Position numbers and translations under genes: made by a program | In this document: piece after piece, positions 7,773-16,023 of the stretch | How the letters are laid out: each line of letters starts with the position of its first letter | Numbering within the stretch: position 1 is the first letter of the stretch | The notes under the pieces: model-generated | What the model was told of the DNA's origin: nothing | Databases searched by the model: none | Seen by the model: the letters and a program-made list of their open reading frames with translations, nothing else | Assembly: GCF_021044935.1 (NCBI RefSeq) | Contig: NZ_JAJNMP010000001.1 | Location: forward strand, 496,001-560,000 | Direction: 5' to 3' | DNA: 64,000 bases | Source of the DNA: Agromyces cavernae | GTDB taxonomy: Bacteria > Actinomycetota > Actinomycetes > Actinomycetales > Microbacteriaceae

Positions 7773-8165
7773 CTATGCCTCGCTGCGTGCGGTGGCGCGC
7801 TTCTTCAGGAAGATGAGCGGCAGCAACCAGGCGCCGAGCGCCGTGACGAGCCAGACGATGAGCGTCGCCAGCACCCACGTGACGACGCCGCCCGAGATCT
7901 GGATGCCGCTCGGGAACAGGCTCGCGATCAGCAGGGCGACGAAGGTCGAGACGAGGCCGATGCCGCCGATCACGGCGGGCGCATACCGATGCGCCATCTT
8001 GAAGATGAACGGCGACAGCACGCTCTGCGCGATCGCGAACACCAGGGTGGCGACGAGGAACCCGCCCCACTCGATGTTGAAGTCGGGCAGCAGCCACGAG
8101 GCGACGAGCAGGCCGAGGGCGGCGGTGACGAGGAAGATCGCCGCGCGGATGAGGAAGCGCACCAT
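7773..8165 (-). CDS. Phage-holin-family (4-TM) small membrane protein
   Basis: 130 residues with four hydrophobic segments (AAIFLVTAALGLLVASWLL, FLVATLVFAIAQSVLSPF, VIGGIGLVSTFVALLIAS, VVTWVLATLIVWLVTALGAW) and a basic tail. This fits the actinobacterial 4-TM holin superfamily that is widespread in chromosomes outside prophages. No lysin or phage gene is nearby, so a lytic role is unlikely; the cellular role is unknown. It is convergent with the padR operon. Confidence 0.8.
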   Translation of the reverse strand: MVRFLIRAAIFLVTAALGLLVASWLLPDFNIEWGGFLVATLVFAIAQSVLSPFIFKMAHRYAPAVIGGIGLVSTFVALLIASLFPSGIQISGGVVTWVLATLIVWLVTALGAWLLPLIFLKKRATARSEA

Positions 8166-8282
8166 GGGTTGAGGCTAGCCCTTCACGTGGTCGGTGCGCA
8201 GGAGGAAGACGGGTCCTTCGGATCGGCGTCGCTCGGCGCTGCGCCGGTCTGCGACGGACTGCATCGGGGCATGAGGGCATGA

Positions 8283-8317
8283 AAATGGGCGGTGCGGGAT
8301 CCGCTCCCGCACCGCCC
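8283..8317 (-). terminator. Rho-independent terminator of the GH109/NEW3 operon
   Basis: On the minus strand, a perfect 12-bp stem GGGCGGTGCGGG / CCCGCACCGCCC with a 7-base loop is followed by ATTTTC. It begins about 20 bases beyond the stop codon of the NEW3-domain gene. Confidence 0.8.
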
Positions 8318-8335
8318 CGTCCCCTCTTCGGACGA

Positions 8336-9541
8336 TCAGGGTGCGATGCCCATGGCGAAGATGTGCATCGAGGAGTTGCCCGGCAGCACGACGAACTCGA
8401 CTGTCTTGCCCGCGTCGAGCGGCACCGAGTGCGCGAACATCCGGTACTGGTACGCCGAGTCGCCGTACCCGCTCGGGCGGTTGCGACCGTTCGTCGACAC
8501 GACGAGCTGAGCACCGTGCGCGTCGGCCGCGTGGAACGACCAGTTCGGGAACCCGATGCTCCCGGTTCCGACGGTGCCGTCGCTGTAGTACACCGTGACG
8601 GTGCCCGTCGCGGCCGTGCTCGACCCCGAGCCGAGGAACACGAGACGCTCGCCTGCGCCCTGCACGCGAACCGCCTGACCCGCCGCGGCGACATTGTCGC
8701 GGGTGCCCGGATCGACGGACGGCATCTGAAGCGTCGCGCCGAGGACGTCGAGCTCCGCCCCCTTTCCGGCGCCGGCAGCGGCGAGCTTCTCGGCCGAGAA
8801 GCTGTTGCCCTCGTTGTCGAAGGCGCCTGCGGTCGTCGCGCTCTCGCTCGTGATGCCGACGTTGTTGAACGCCGTCGCGAGGTTGTCGAGCGGGGCCGCC
8901 GTGGGCACCGCACGCGACGAGGTCGCGCTGCCGGCGCCGTCGCCGCCCTTGTAGGTCGCCTCGGCAGTGAACACTCGGAGTTCGAAGCCCGGCCGCTTCT
9001 CGGGGATGCGCACCTGGAACGTCGCCGTCTCACTCGTGCCCGGCTTGATGCTCCCGAGGTCGTCTTCGACGACGGCGACCTGCCAGCCGACCGGACCCTC
9101 GAAGGTCACGGCGACCGAACGCATCGCGGTGGCCGAGTCGTTGACCACGGTGACGTCGACCTCGGCGATCGCCGGGCCGTCGAGGCTGATCTCGCTGATG
9201 TCGAGGGCGATCTCGGGGGCGGGTGCCTCCTCGGCATCCTCAGGCGCATCCGTGCCGGACGTCTCCTCGGCTGCGGTCGACTCCTCGGCTGCGGCCGTCT
9301 CTTCGGGGGCGGTCGACTCCTCGGCTGCGGTCGACTCTTCGGCTGCGGTCGACGCCTCGGCAGCCGTCGATCGTTCGGGAGCGGCATCCTCTGCGGCGGC
9401 CGGCGTCTCGGTGACGACCTGAGGATCGGTGGGGACCGGTTCGCCGGGGGTCGCCCCGAAGGCCGCCTGCGCCGACAGCGCGAGTGTCGTTGCGAGGACG
9501 AGCCCGGCGATGGCGCCGCGACGGATGAGTTTCGTGTTCAT
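8336..9541 (-). CDS. Secreted NEW3 / carbohydrate-binding protein
   Basis: 401 residues. The signal peptide has a basic start and hydrophobic core ending near QAAFGA (about residue 29). Residues about 45-105 are a low-complexity Ala/Glu/Ser/Thr linker built on AEEST-like pentapeptides. Residues about 110-205 resemble the NPCBM-associated NEW3 domain (VDVTVVNDSATAMRSVAVTFEGP). The C-terminal 190 residues (NVGITSESATTAGAFDNEGNSFSAEKLAAAG) match the beta-sandwich module often appended to secreted glycosidases. No catalytic domain is present. It lies 20 bases downstream of a GH109-type gene, and the two probably act together on an external glycan. Confidence 0.82.
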   Translation of the reverse strand: MNTKLIRRGAIAGLVLATTLALSAQAAFGATPGEPVPTDPQVVTETPAAAEDAAPERSTAAEASTAAEESTAAEESTAPEETAAAEESTAAEETSGTDAPEDAEEAPAPEIALDISEISLDGPAIAEVDVTVVNDSATAMRSVAVTFEGPVGWQVAVVEDDLGSIKPGTSETATFQVRIPEKRPGFELRVFTAEATYKGGDGAGSATSSRAVPTAAPLDNLATAFNNVGITSESATTAGAFDNEGNSFSAEKLAAAGAGKGAELDVLGATLQMPSVDPGTRDNVAAAGQAVRVQGAGERLVFLGSGSSTAATGTVTVYYSDGTVGTGSIGFPNWSFHAADAHGAQLVVSTNGRNRPSGYGDSAYQYRMFAHSVPLDAGKTVEFVVLPGNSSMHIFAMGIAP

Positions 9542-9561
9542 GGGTTTCCTTCCTGCGCTGC

Positions 9562-11022
9562 TCAGACGACGGCGGGCATCGTGCTGCGGACGGAGTCGAG
9601 GCCGAGGCGGAGCTTCTTCCACTCGCCACGGGTGAAGTCGGGCACCTCGACCGGACGCCCGCCCTTCTCGAGCGACATCACGCTGAGCGGAACCGGCGCG
9701 CACCAGGCCGCCGAGTCGTAGACGTCGATGTCGGGCACCTGGCCGGTGCGCATCTGCTGGACGATGCGCCACTGCAGGATGTAGTCCATTCCGCCGTGGC
9801 CGCCCCCGGCCGCAGGCCCTTCGAGGTCCTTCCAGAGCCAGTGGTCGAACTCGGCGCGCAACGCGCTCGCGCCCCGCCAGGTGTCCCCGCCGTGGCGGGG
9901 CTCCGAGTAGATCCGAGCCCCCGTCGCGTCGCCGCCGACGTAGTCCTCGAAGATGCCGCGACTGCCCTCGATCGTGTTGATCCGACTGTACGGGCGAGGC
10001 TGGCTCACGTTGTGCTCGGCGCGCACCACGCGCCCCTTGGCGGTGCTGATCATGCAGGTGACGAGGTCGCCGTTGATGTACTCCTCCTTCCACGAGCGGT
10101 GATCGCGCGATACGAAGCGCTCGCGGTAGTCCGCGAGGCCCTTCGCCGCGGTCGCCGTCGCCGAGAGGGTGGTGAAGCGGTCGCCGCGGTTGATGTCCAT
10201 CGCCGCCGCGATCGGGGCGAGCCCGTGCATCGCGTAGAAGCTCGCGGTGCTCCGGGTGTGCCACAGCCGGCGCCAGTCGTCGGTGTAGTAGCCGTCGTTG
10301 AAGAGCAGGGCGCGCAGGTCGTGCAGGTATCCGCCATGTCCGCTCGTGATGTCGCCGAACACGCCGTCGTGGGCCATCTTGAGCATCGCGAGCTCGTTGC
10401 GCCCGTACGAGCAGTTCTCCATGAGGAACAGGTGCTTGCGCGTCTGTTCGCTCGTGTCGACGAGATCCCAGAGCTCGTCGAGCTCGGTCGCGATCGGCAG
10501 TTCGACGCCGACGTGCGCACCGGCGCGCAGCGCGGCCTTGCCCTGCGCGTAGTGGAACTCCCACGGCGTCGCGATGTACACGAGGTCGAGTTCCTCGGTG
10601 TCGAGCATCTTCTGGAAGGACTGGTCGGAGCCGCCGTACTCGCGCGGGCGCGGCTTGCCGGCATTCGCGACGCGGTCGGCGGCGCGTGTCGCCCGATCGG
10701 CTCGGACATCGCATACGGCGACGACCTGCGCGCCGGGCACGCTGACCCAGCTGCCGAGCATGCCCATGCCGCGGTTGCCCAGGCCGATCAGGCCGATCTT
10801 CACGATGTCGACCGGTTGGAACGGCTCGTTCGCCATCGAGGAGGAGCCGTTCCTGCGCAACGGCGCGGCCGCGGTTGCGGCGCCCGACGTCATCGTGGCC
10901 GCGAGTGCGACCCCGGCCAGTGCGCCTCCGATGAGGTTGCGGCGGGTGAATCCGGATGCCACGGAATGGAGGTCGTTCGTCGAGTCGACCTTCTCGCGCG
11001 GACTGGTGAACATACGCGTCAT
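9562..11022 (-). CDS. GH109-type NAD-dependent glycosidase (Gfo/Idh/MocA fold), Tat-exported
   Basis: A 486-residue protein. The N-terminus carries a twin-arginine signal, FTRRNLIGGALAGVALAATM, preceded by an arm of about 25 residues. The Rossmann fold begins IGLIGLGNRGMGMLG (binding NAD) and ATPWEFHYAQGKAAL follows. Features typical of GH109 alpha-N-acetylgalactosaminidases are visible: NCSYGRNELAMLKM, a YLHDLR motif, HGLAPIAAAMDINRGDRF and SQPRPYSRINTIEGSRG. GH109 enzymes cleave GalNAc with a tightly held NAD cofactor, which explains Tat export of the folded protein. The ATG at 11022 follows GGGGAG. A TTGACA box on the minus strand at 11083-11088 lies in an AT-rich leader. Exact sugar specificity is uncertain. 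Confidence 0.85.
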   Translation of the reverse strand: MTRMFTSPREKVDSTNDLHSVASGFTRRNLIGGALAGVALAATMTSGAATAAAPLRRNGSSSMANEPFQPVDIVKIGLIGLGNRGMGMLGSWVSVPGAQVVAVCDVRADRATRAADRVANAGKPRPREYGGSDQSFQKMLDTEELDLVYIATPWEFHYAQGKAALRAGAHVGVELPIATELDELWDLVDTSEQTRKHLFLMENCSYGRNELAMLKMAHDGVFGDITSGHGGYLHDLRALLFNDGYYTDDWRRLWHTRSTASFYAMHGLAPIAAAMDINRGDRFTTLSATATAAKGLADYRERFVSRDHRSWKEEYINGDLVTCMISTAKGRVVRAEHNVSQPRPYSRINTIEGSRGIFEDYVGGDATGARIYSEPRHGGDTWRGASALRAEFDHWLWKDLEGPAAGGGHGGMDYILQWRIVQQMRTGQVPDIDVYDSAAWCAPVPLSVMSLEKGGRPVEVPDFTRGEWKKLRLGLDSVRSTMPAVV

Positions 11023-11286
11023 TGCACTCCCCAGAGAACGGTGTGGATATTGCTGAGCACACTGACGTAGATGAGCGATCTCTGTCAATAGATGATTGGA
11101 AATTGGTTATTTCGATCATGAAAATGCAGAATTCGCCGGAGGTTTCGGGGTAATTCGGTCACGCGGATGACGTCATGACGACACCGAGCGAGATCGCAGA
11201 TCGGCTCCGTCGGATGACGACATGCCCTTCCCGCTGTCGGTGCTCAGGAGGAAGATGGGGGTCGTGTCTGGTCGACGAGGTCGGGT

Positions 11287-12603
11287 GTGAGCGACGCAGC
11301 GACGGTGAACCACGCAGCGCGACGGGTGCAGGGCGTGTACTTCACGCTGCTCGTCGGCAACACGCTCGCCGCGTCGCTGATCTGGGGCGTGAACACGCTG
11401 TTCCTGCTCGACGCGGGTCTCACGAATCTCGAGGCGTTCGCCGCCAACGCGTTCTTCTCGGCCGGCATGGTCATCTTCGAGGTGCCCACCGGCGTCGTGG
11501 CCGACACGCTCGGGCGGCGCATGTCGTACCTCCTCGGCACCGTCACGCTCGCGGTGACGACGGCGCTGTACTACCTGCTCTGGGTCATGCACTCGCCGTT
11601 CTGGGCATGGGCGGTCGTGTCGGTGCTGCTCGGCCTCGGGTTCACGTTCTTCTCGGGTGCGGTCGAGGCGTGGCTCGTCGACGCGCTCACCGCCACGGGG
11701 TACACGGGCAGCCTCGAGCGCGTGTTCGGCCGGGGCATGGCGGTGTCGGGTGCGGCGATGTTCGTCGGCTCGCTCGCCGGCGGCGCCGTGGCGCAACTCA
11801 CCGACCTGGGGGTGCCGTTCGTGCTCAGGGCGGTCATCCTCGTGCTGATGTTCATCCTCGCCGCGTTCGTGATGCGCGACATGGGCTTCACCCCGGCCGG
11901 GCGGGCGCATCCGTGGCAGGCCACCAAGCGCGTGATGCGGGAGTCGGTGAAGTACGGGCTGCGCCGACCCGCGGTGCGCTTCGTCATGTTCGCGTCGTTC
12001 TTCACGACCGGCGTCGGGTTCTACGTGTTCTACGCGCTGCAGCCGTATCTCGTCGAACTGTGGGGCGACTCGGGCGCCTACACGATCGCCGGGCTCGCCG
12101 CGGCGATCCTGTCCGGTTCGCAGGTCATCGGCGGGTGGATGGCTCCGTGGGTGCGCAGCCGATTCCGCCGTCGCACGACCACGATCATCCTCAGCGTCGT
12201 CGTGAGCAGCCTGATGCTCGTCGCGTTGGGAGTGAACCGCAACTTCTGGGTCGCCTTCGCCCTGCTCATCATCTGGGGGCTCGTCGATGCGGCTTCGGGC
12301 CCGGTGCAGCGGGCCTACCTCAACGACATGATCCCGTCGGCCCAGCGCGCCACCGTGCTGTCGTTCGACTCGCTGCTCGGCAGCACCGGCGGTGCCGTGA
12401 TCCAGCCGGTGCTCGGCCGTTCGGCCGACATCTGGGGGTATCCGGGCTCGTTGATCCTGAGCGGCGGCATCCAGGTGCTCGCGGCGCCGTTCCTGTGGCT
12501 GAGCCGGCGGCAGCACCCCGCCGCCGACGTGGCGACCGACCTCCAGCCGTCGGCGGAGTCCCCGGCCGACATCCCGCTTTCCGGTGAGGGCGATCGCGGT
12601 TAG
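11287..12603 (+). CDS. MFS transporter
   Basis: 438 residues with about 12 hydrophobic segments. The loop 2-3 signature is FEVPTGVVADTLGRRMSYLLG, and a second half-repeat starts near residue 225. It is a major facilitator of the small-molecule exporter type; the substrate is unknown. The GTG at 11287 starts the protein and no strong ribosome binding site precedes it. The 264-bp gap before it holds the AT-rich leader of the divergent GH109 operon. The small secreted protein gene begins 50 bases downstream on the same strand. Confidence 0.88.
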   Translation: MSDAATVNHAARRVQGVYFTLLVGNTLAASLIWGVNTLFLLDAGLTNLEAFAANAFFSAGMVIFEVPTGVVADTLGRRMSYLLGTVTLAVTTALYYLLWVMHSPFWAWAVVSVLLGLGFTFFSGAVEAWLVDALTATGYTGSLERVFGRGMAVSGAAMFVGSLAGGAVAQLTDLGVPFVLRAVILVLMFILAAFVMRDMGFTPAGRAHPWQATKRVMRESVKYGLRRPAVRFVMFASFFTTGVGFYVFYALQPYLVELWGDSGAYTIAGLAAAILSGSQVIGGWMAPWVRSRFRRRTTTIILSVVVSSLMLVALGVNRNFWVAFALLIIWGLVDAASGPVQRAYLNDMIPSAQRATVLSFDSLLGSTGGAVIQPVLGRSADIWGYPGSLILSGGIQVLAAPFLWLSRRQHPAADVATDLQPSAESPADIPLSGEGDRG

Positions 12604-12653
12604 CATGTCCGGATAAGCCGGTTACGCGATGACACCGAAACGGGGGGTGTGGC

Positions 12654-13361
12654 ATGCGCAAGAAGTTGCTGGTCTTGAGCGGAGGGGTCACGCTCGCCCT
12701 CCTGGCCGCGGTGTTCGCCGGGGCGGCCGCTGCGACGACCGGTGCGCCCGTCTTCTACGACGCCCGGTTGACGCACCCTGCGCCGAACTCCTCGGGCGGA
12801 TTCGAGGTGAGCGAGGGCGAGGCGACCGAGTCGCCGACCGACGGGGCGACGGGCGGCGACGCCGTCGACGAACCGATCGTCCCGCCCGAGCCGGCGCCAC
12901 CGCCGGCCGAGCCGAGTCCCGCCCCGTCGCCACAGCCGACCGAGCCCACGACCCCGCCGTCGGTGCAGCCGCCCGCGGGCGACACGCCGACACCCACGCC
13001 CATCCCCGACGATCCGGCAGCCGGCCACCCCGCGCCGGGCGGGCCCGACTCGGTCGACCCGAACCCCGACGGCACCACGCCCCCGCCTCCGCCCGAGCAG
13101 CGCAGGCAGTGGCTCGCGTTCCAGGAGATCGTGCGCGACTGCATGGTCTCCGCCGGGCACGAGTACCTCTACTGGGAGTGGTGGAACCCGAAGTCGGCGT
13201 CGTCGAACCGCTTCCCGCCGATGCCCGCCGACCTGACCTCCGACGAGTACTCCGCGTGGGAGCTCGCGCTGTACGGCGACTCCGGCCTCGGTGCCGACTA
13301 CGACTGGCAGAAGGCGGGCTGCTGGGGCTACGCGGTGCACCTCACCGGCGGCACGAACTGA
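12654..13361 (+). CDS. Secreted protein with one Cys-Met/Ala-Gly/Trp-Trp domain
   Basis: 235 residues: signal or anchor segment (VTLALLAAVFAGAAAATT), then about 110 residues of Pro/Thr/Glu-rich linker, then one C-terminal domain with DCMVSAGHEYLYWEWWNP, a SAWELALYGD segment and KAGCWGYAVHLTGG. It is clearly related to the second domain of the protein encoded at 6872-7738 (which has REC-M-x2-AGF, EWWNPE and DAGCSGYATHVTG). The ATG is preceded by GGGGGGTG. Function unknown; the long linker suggests the domain is displayed beyond the cell wall. Confidence 0.8.
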   Translation: MRKKLLVLSGGVTLALLAAVFAGAAAATTGAPVFYDARLTHPAPNSSGGFEVSEGEATESPTDGATGGDAVDEPIVPPEPAPPPAEPSPAPSPQPTEPTTPPSVQPPAGDTPTPTPIPDDPAAGHPAPGGPDSVDPNPDGTTPPPPPEQRRQWLAFQEIVRDCMVSAGHEYLYWEWWNPKSASSNRFPPMPADLTSDEYSAWELALYGDSGLGADYDWQKAGCWGYAVHLTGGTN

Positions 13362-13400
13362 CGTTCCAACCCGATCCGTCGGCGGCCGCGGGTGCGGCGG

Positions 13401-14090
13401 TCAGGGGCGCAATTCGATGACAGCGCCGTTCAGTTCCGCGGCCTCTGCCCGCCAGAGGTCGACGACGGATGTCGCGAGCCGGTCTTCGAGGCCCGCGAGC
13501 GACTTCACCCGGAACGTGACGGCGGCTCCCCCGCCGGGTTCGCGAGGCATCTGTGCGCCGACGGCGTCGACCGGACGGGGCGCGAAGCCGTGCGCGAGCG
13601 ATCGCATCCACGACTCGCTCGCCGCCTTCACGGCCGCGTAGTTCGCGTTTCCGGGTGTCGGCGACTCGACGGTGACCGACGAGACGATGACGATGCGACC
13701 GGCAGTCGAGGTGATCATGTCCTGCCAGAACACGCGGCTCACATACCGGAGCGCCGTGAACGACCGCTCGAGGAAACGGTAGTCCTCTTCGGTCTGGCCC
13801 ATGATGCCGCCGCCGCCGCGCCAACCGCCGACGAGGTGGATCACGCCGTCGACGTCGCCGGTCCGAGCGCGCACCCGCATCGACAGCTCCAGCACCTCGT
13901 CGCCGTCGGTCAGGTCGGCGTGCTCGCCGATAATGCCGGGCAGCTCGGCCTCGAGCTCACGGATGCGGCCCTCGTCGCTGCCGACGGCGACCACGCGGGC
14001 CCCGGCGTCGAGCAGGGCGTGAGCGACCGCCCGGCCGGAGGTGCTCGTCGCTCCCGCGATGAGGACGGTGCGGTTCGCAAGATCGTTCAT
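13401..14090 (-). CDS. SDR-family oxidoreductase linked to DUF6421
   Basis: 229 residues. The Rossmann glycine motif is VLIAGATSTSGRAVAHAL near residues 9-26. The catalytic Ser lies in IVIVSSVTVESP and Tyr/Lys in NYAAVKAASESW (Y-x3-K). The NNAG motif is replaced by HLVGGWRGGGG, a known variant. The substrate is unknown. The ATG at 14090 follows GGGGAG. It sits 127 bases downstream of the DUF6421 gene on the same strand, separated by an inverted dispersed repeat, and may be co-transcribed with it. Confidence 0.87.
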   Translation of the reverse strand: MNDLANRTVLIAGATSTSGRAVAHALLDAGARVVAVGSDEGRIRELEAELPGIIGEHADLTDGDEVLELSMRVRARTGDVDGVIHLVGGWRGGGGIMGQTEEDYRFLERSFTALRYVSRVFWQDMITSTAGRIVIVSSVTVESPTPGNANYAAVKAASESWMRSLAHGFAPRPVDAVGAQMPREPGGGAAVTFRVKSLAGLEDRLATSVVDLWRAEAAELNGAVIELRP

Positions 14091-14111
14091 GTTGAGCTCC
14101 CCTTCGAGCTT

Positions 14112-14209
14112 CGTCGGTCGAGTAGCGCAGCGTATCGAGACCACGTTACGGGCCGGAGGTGTTCGCGGCCTCGTGGTCTCGATACGCGCTCGGCGCTACT
14201 CGACCGACG
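14112..14209. repeat. Dispersed inverted repeat, type 1 (intergenic copy 1)
   Basis: Left arm CGTCGGTCGAGTAGCGCAG followed by CGTATCGAGACC; right arm is its imperfect reverse complement, with GGTCTCGATACGCGCT and CTACTCGACCGACG. About 26 bases separate the arms. The same element recurs at 23542, 32535 and 60666, always between genes, and in half form at 42856 inside a gene. It would form a long hairpin in either transcript. Confidence 0.9.
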
Positions 14210-14217
14210 GGAGTGGG

Positions 14218-15669
14218 TCAGGCGTCGGCGGCCGTGATGCCGACGGTCGACTCGATGACGGGCTTCATCTTCTTGTCGAGTGCCTCGAAGAACATCGACA
14301 GCGGGAACTCGTCGTCCATCACGAGGTCGGTGTAGCCCTTGGGCGGGCCGGCGAGCACCTCGCGAGGCAGGCCTTCGGCCCACATCGACGCCGGGTTCGG
14401 CGTGAGCACGCTGCGCACGAGTTCGTACGCGGCGAGCCAGTGGGCCGTCTTCGGCCGGTCGATCGACTTCCAGTACAGCTCGTCGATGGCATCGCCGAGT
14501 TCGACGACCGCGTCGGGCACGGCCGCCCAGTCGAAGCTGAGCGAGACGTCGGTCCACTCGAGCACGTGCTTCTGGTGCAGCCACGCGAACAGCAGCTGGC
14601 CGCCGAGCCCGTCGTAGTTGCGCACGCGCGAACCCGTGATTGCGAACCGGAAGATGCGGTCGAAGATCACGGCGTACTGCACGAGCTTGCCGGTCGAGCG
14701 CATCTGCTCCTCGACCTCGGTGAGCTCTTCGCCCGCGGCGAGACGCGCGTTCAGGCCCCGCTCGATCTTCACCGACTCGCGGAACGCGGTGAGGTCGCAC
14801 CGCAGCTCCTCGAGCGAGTACAGGAAGAACGGCATGCGCTGCTTGATCATGAACGGGTCGAACGGCAGGTCGCCGCGCATGTGCGTGCGGTCGTGGATGA
14901 TGTCCCACATCACGAACGTGCGCTCGGCGAGCCCCTGGTCGTCGAGCAGCGTCGCCGCGTCGTCGGGCAGCTCGAGCTTCGTGATCTCCGACGCCGCGCG
15001 GACGACCCGGCGGTAGCGCGCCGCCTCGCGGTCCTGGAAGATCGCGCCCCACGTGAACGTCGGAATCTCGCGCATCGCGACCGTCTCGGGGAACAGCACC
15101 GCAGAGTTCGTGTCGTACCCGGGGGTGAAGTCCACGAGCCGGAGCGAGACGAACAGCTTGTTGCTGTAGTCGCCTGCCTCGAGCGCGGCGATGAACTCGG
15201 GCCAGATCGTCTCGACGACGAGCGCCTCGACGTGCCGATCGGTCGAGCCGTTCTGCGTGTACATGGGGAACACCACGAGGTGCCGGATGCCGTCGACACG
15301 ATGCCGCTGCGGCTGGAACTCGACGAGCGAGTCGAGGAAGTCGGGCACGCCGAGCCCCTCGCCCTGCCACTTGCGGAAGTCGGCCTGCAGCGCCTCGAGG
15401 TACGCCGCCTCGTGCGGGAATCTCGGGGCGAGAGCGGCGACCGACTCGACGATGGTGTCGACGAGCGCGGATGCCTCGGGCCTGGCGGCCTCGTCGGGAA
15501 CCGAGCCGTCTTTCACCTGCAGCGACTGCAGCGCAGTGGCCGCCTGCTTGAGCGCGAGCCACGCGGGGTCGGTCTCGACGTCTGCGGCGAGCGCGATGTG
15601 GGCTGCCGTGACCTCGTCTTCGAGGACCTCGGGTTCGCCGACGACGGCGTCGATGGTGGTGTTCGACAT
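14218..15669 (-). CDS. DUF6421 family protein
   Basis: A 483-residue soluble protein of unknown function. It has no signal peptide and no membrane segment. Motifs such as HLVVFPMYTQNGSTDRHVEA, MWDIIHDRTHMRGDLPFDPF and RNYDGLGGQLLFAWLHQ, with several conserved His residues, are typical of the actinobacterial DUF6421 family. The ATG at 15669 follows GGAGG. The neighbouring SDR gene on the same strand suggests an enzymatic pair. A 26-bp inverted repeat 112 bases upstream may be its operator. Confidence 0.88.
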   Translation of the reverse strand: MSNTTIDAVVGEPEVLEDEVTAAHIALAADVETDPAWLALKQAATALQSLQVKDGSVPDEAARPEASALVDTIVESVAALAPRFPHEAAYLEALQADFRKWQGEGLGVPDFLDSLVEFQPQRHRVDGIRHLVVFPMYTQNGSTDRHVEALVVETIWPEFIAALEAGDYSNKLFVSLRLVDFTPGYDTNSAVLFPETVAMREIPTFTWGAIFQDREAARYRRVVRAASEITKLELPDDAATLLDDQGLAERTFVMWDIIHDRTHMRGDLPFDPFMIKQRMPFFLYSLEELRCDLTAFRESVKIERGLNARLAAGEELTEVEEQMRSTGKLVQYAVIFDRIFRFAITGSRVRNYDGLGGQLLFAWLHQKHVLEWTDVSLSFDWAAVPDAVVELGDAIDELYWKSIDRPKTAHWLAAYELVRSVLTPNPASMWAEGLPREVLAGPPKGYTDLVMDDEFPLSMFFEALDKKMKPVIESTVGITAADA

Positions 15670-15780
15670 GTGAACCTCCGTTCCTCGTGAGGGGATCTGC
15701 GTTGGTGTGGTCGCGGCGCGATTCGCCGCACACCTCAAGGCTACGAGCGATCCCTGTGCGATTGCTTGCGGTGCGACGCG

Positions 15781-15806
15781 GGATTCCTGCGTGAACGCAA
15801 GAATCC
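15781..15806. promoter_or_regulatory. Putative operator 1 in the DUF6421/lipoprotein gap
   Basis: GGATTC-C-TGCGT, two bases, then ACGCA-A-GAATCC: an inverted repeat with a single mismatched pair. It lies in the 354-bp divergent gap 15670-16023, 112 bases upstream of the DUF6421 start. A second TGCGT/ACGCA palindrome occurs at 15951. Nothing else in this gap looks like a gene. Confidence 0.5.
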
Positions 15807-15950
15807 ACGCCTGAGATCGCCATCGCACGCAACGGGCCGACTGCGCCATTCGGCGCCGGTCGGCTCAGCGCTGGCACGGGTGCCCATCCATGCCAGCACC
15901 AGTACCGGAGTGGTGGCATTCCCGATGGCGATACCGGTGCGGGTCCCGAT

Positions 15951-15969
15951 GACGCACGATTCCTGCGTC
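15951..15969. promoter_or_regulatory. Putative operator 2 in the DUF6421/lipoprotein gap
   Basis: GACGCA, seven bases, TGCGTC: a perfect inverted repeat 55 bases before the lipoprotein start. It shares the sequence TTCCTGCGT with the palindrome at 15781, which suggests one regulator acting on both divergent genes. Confidence 0.45.
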
Positions 15970-16023
15970 CATAACGTGAGCGATGTTCAGTTCTCCATAC
16001 CCCCAATAGAACAGGAGAGAGCC

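Noticed and set aside
7773-8165. The holin-family protein as evidence for a prophage.
   Set aside because: No lysin, structural, integrase or phage regulatory gene occurs nearby; 4-TM holin-like proteins are common in actinobacterial chromosomes.
14112-14209. The type 1 inverted repeats as terminal repeats of a MITE-like transposon.
   Set aside because: Copies have no visible target-site duplications and their loops differ; REP-like hairpins are a simpler reading.
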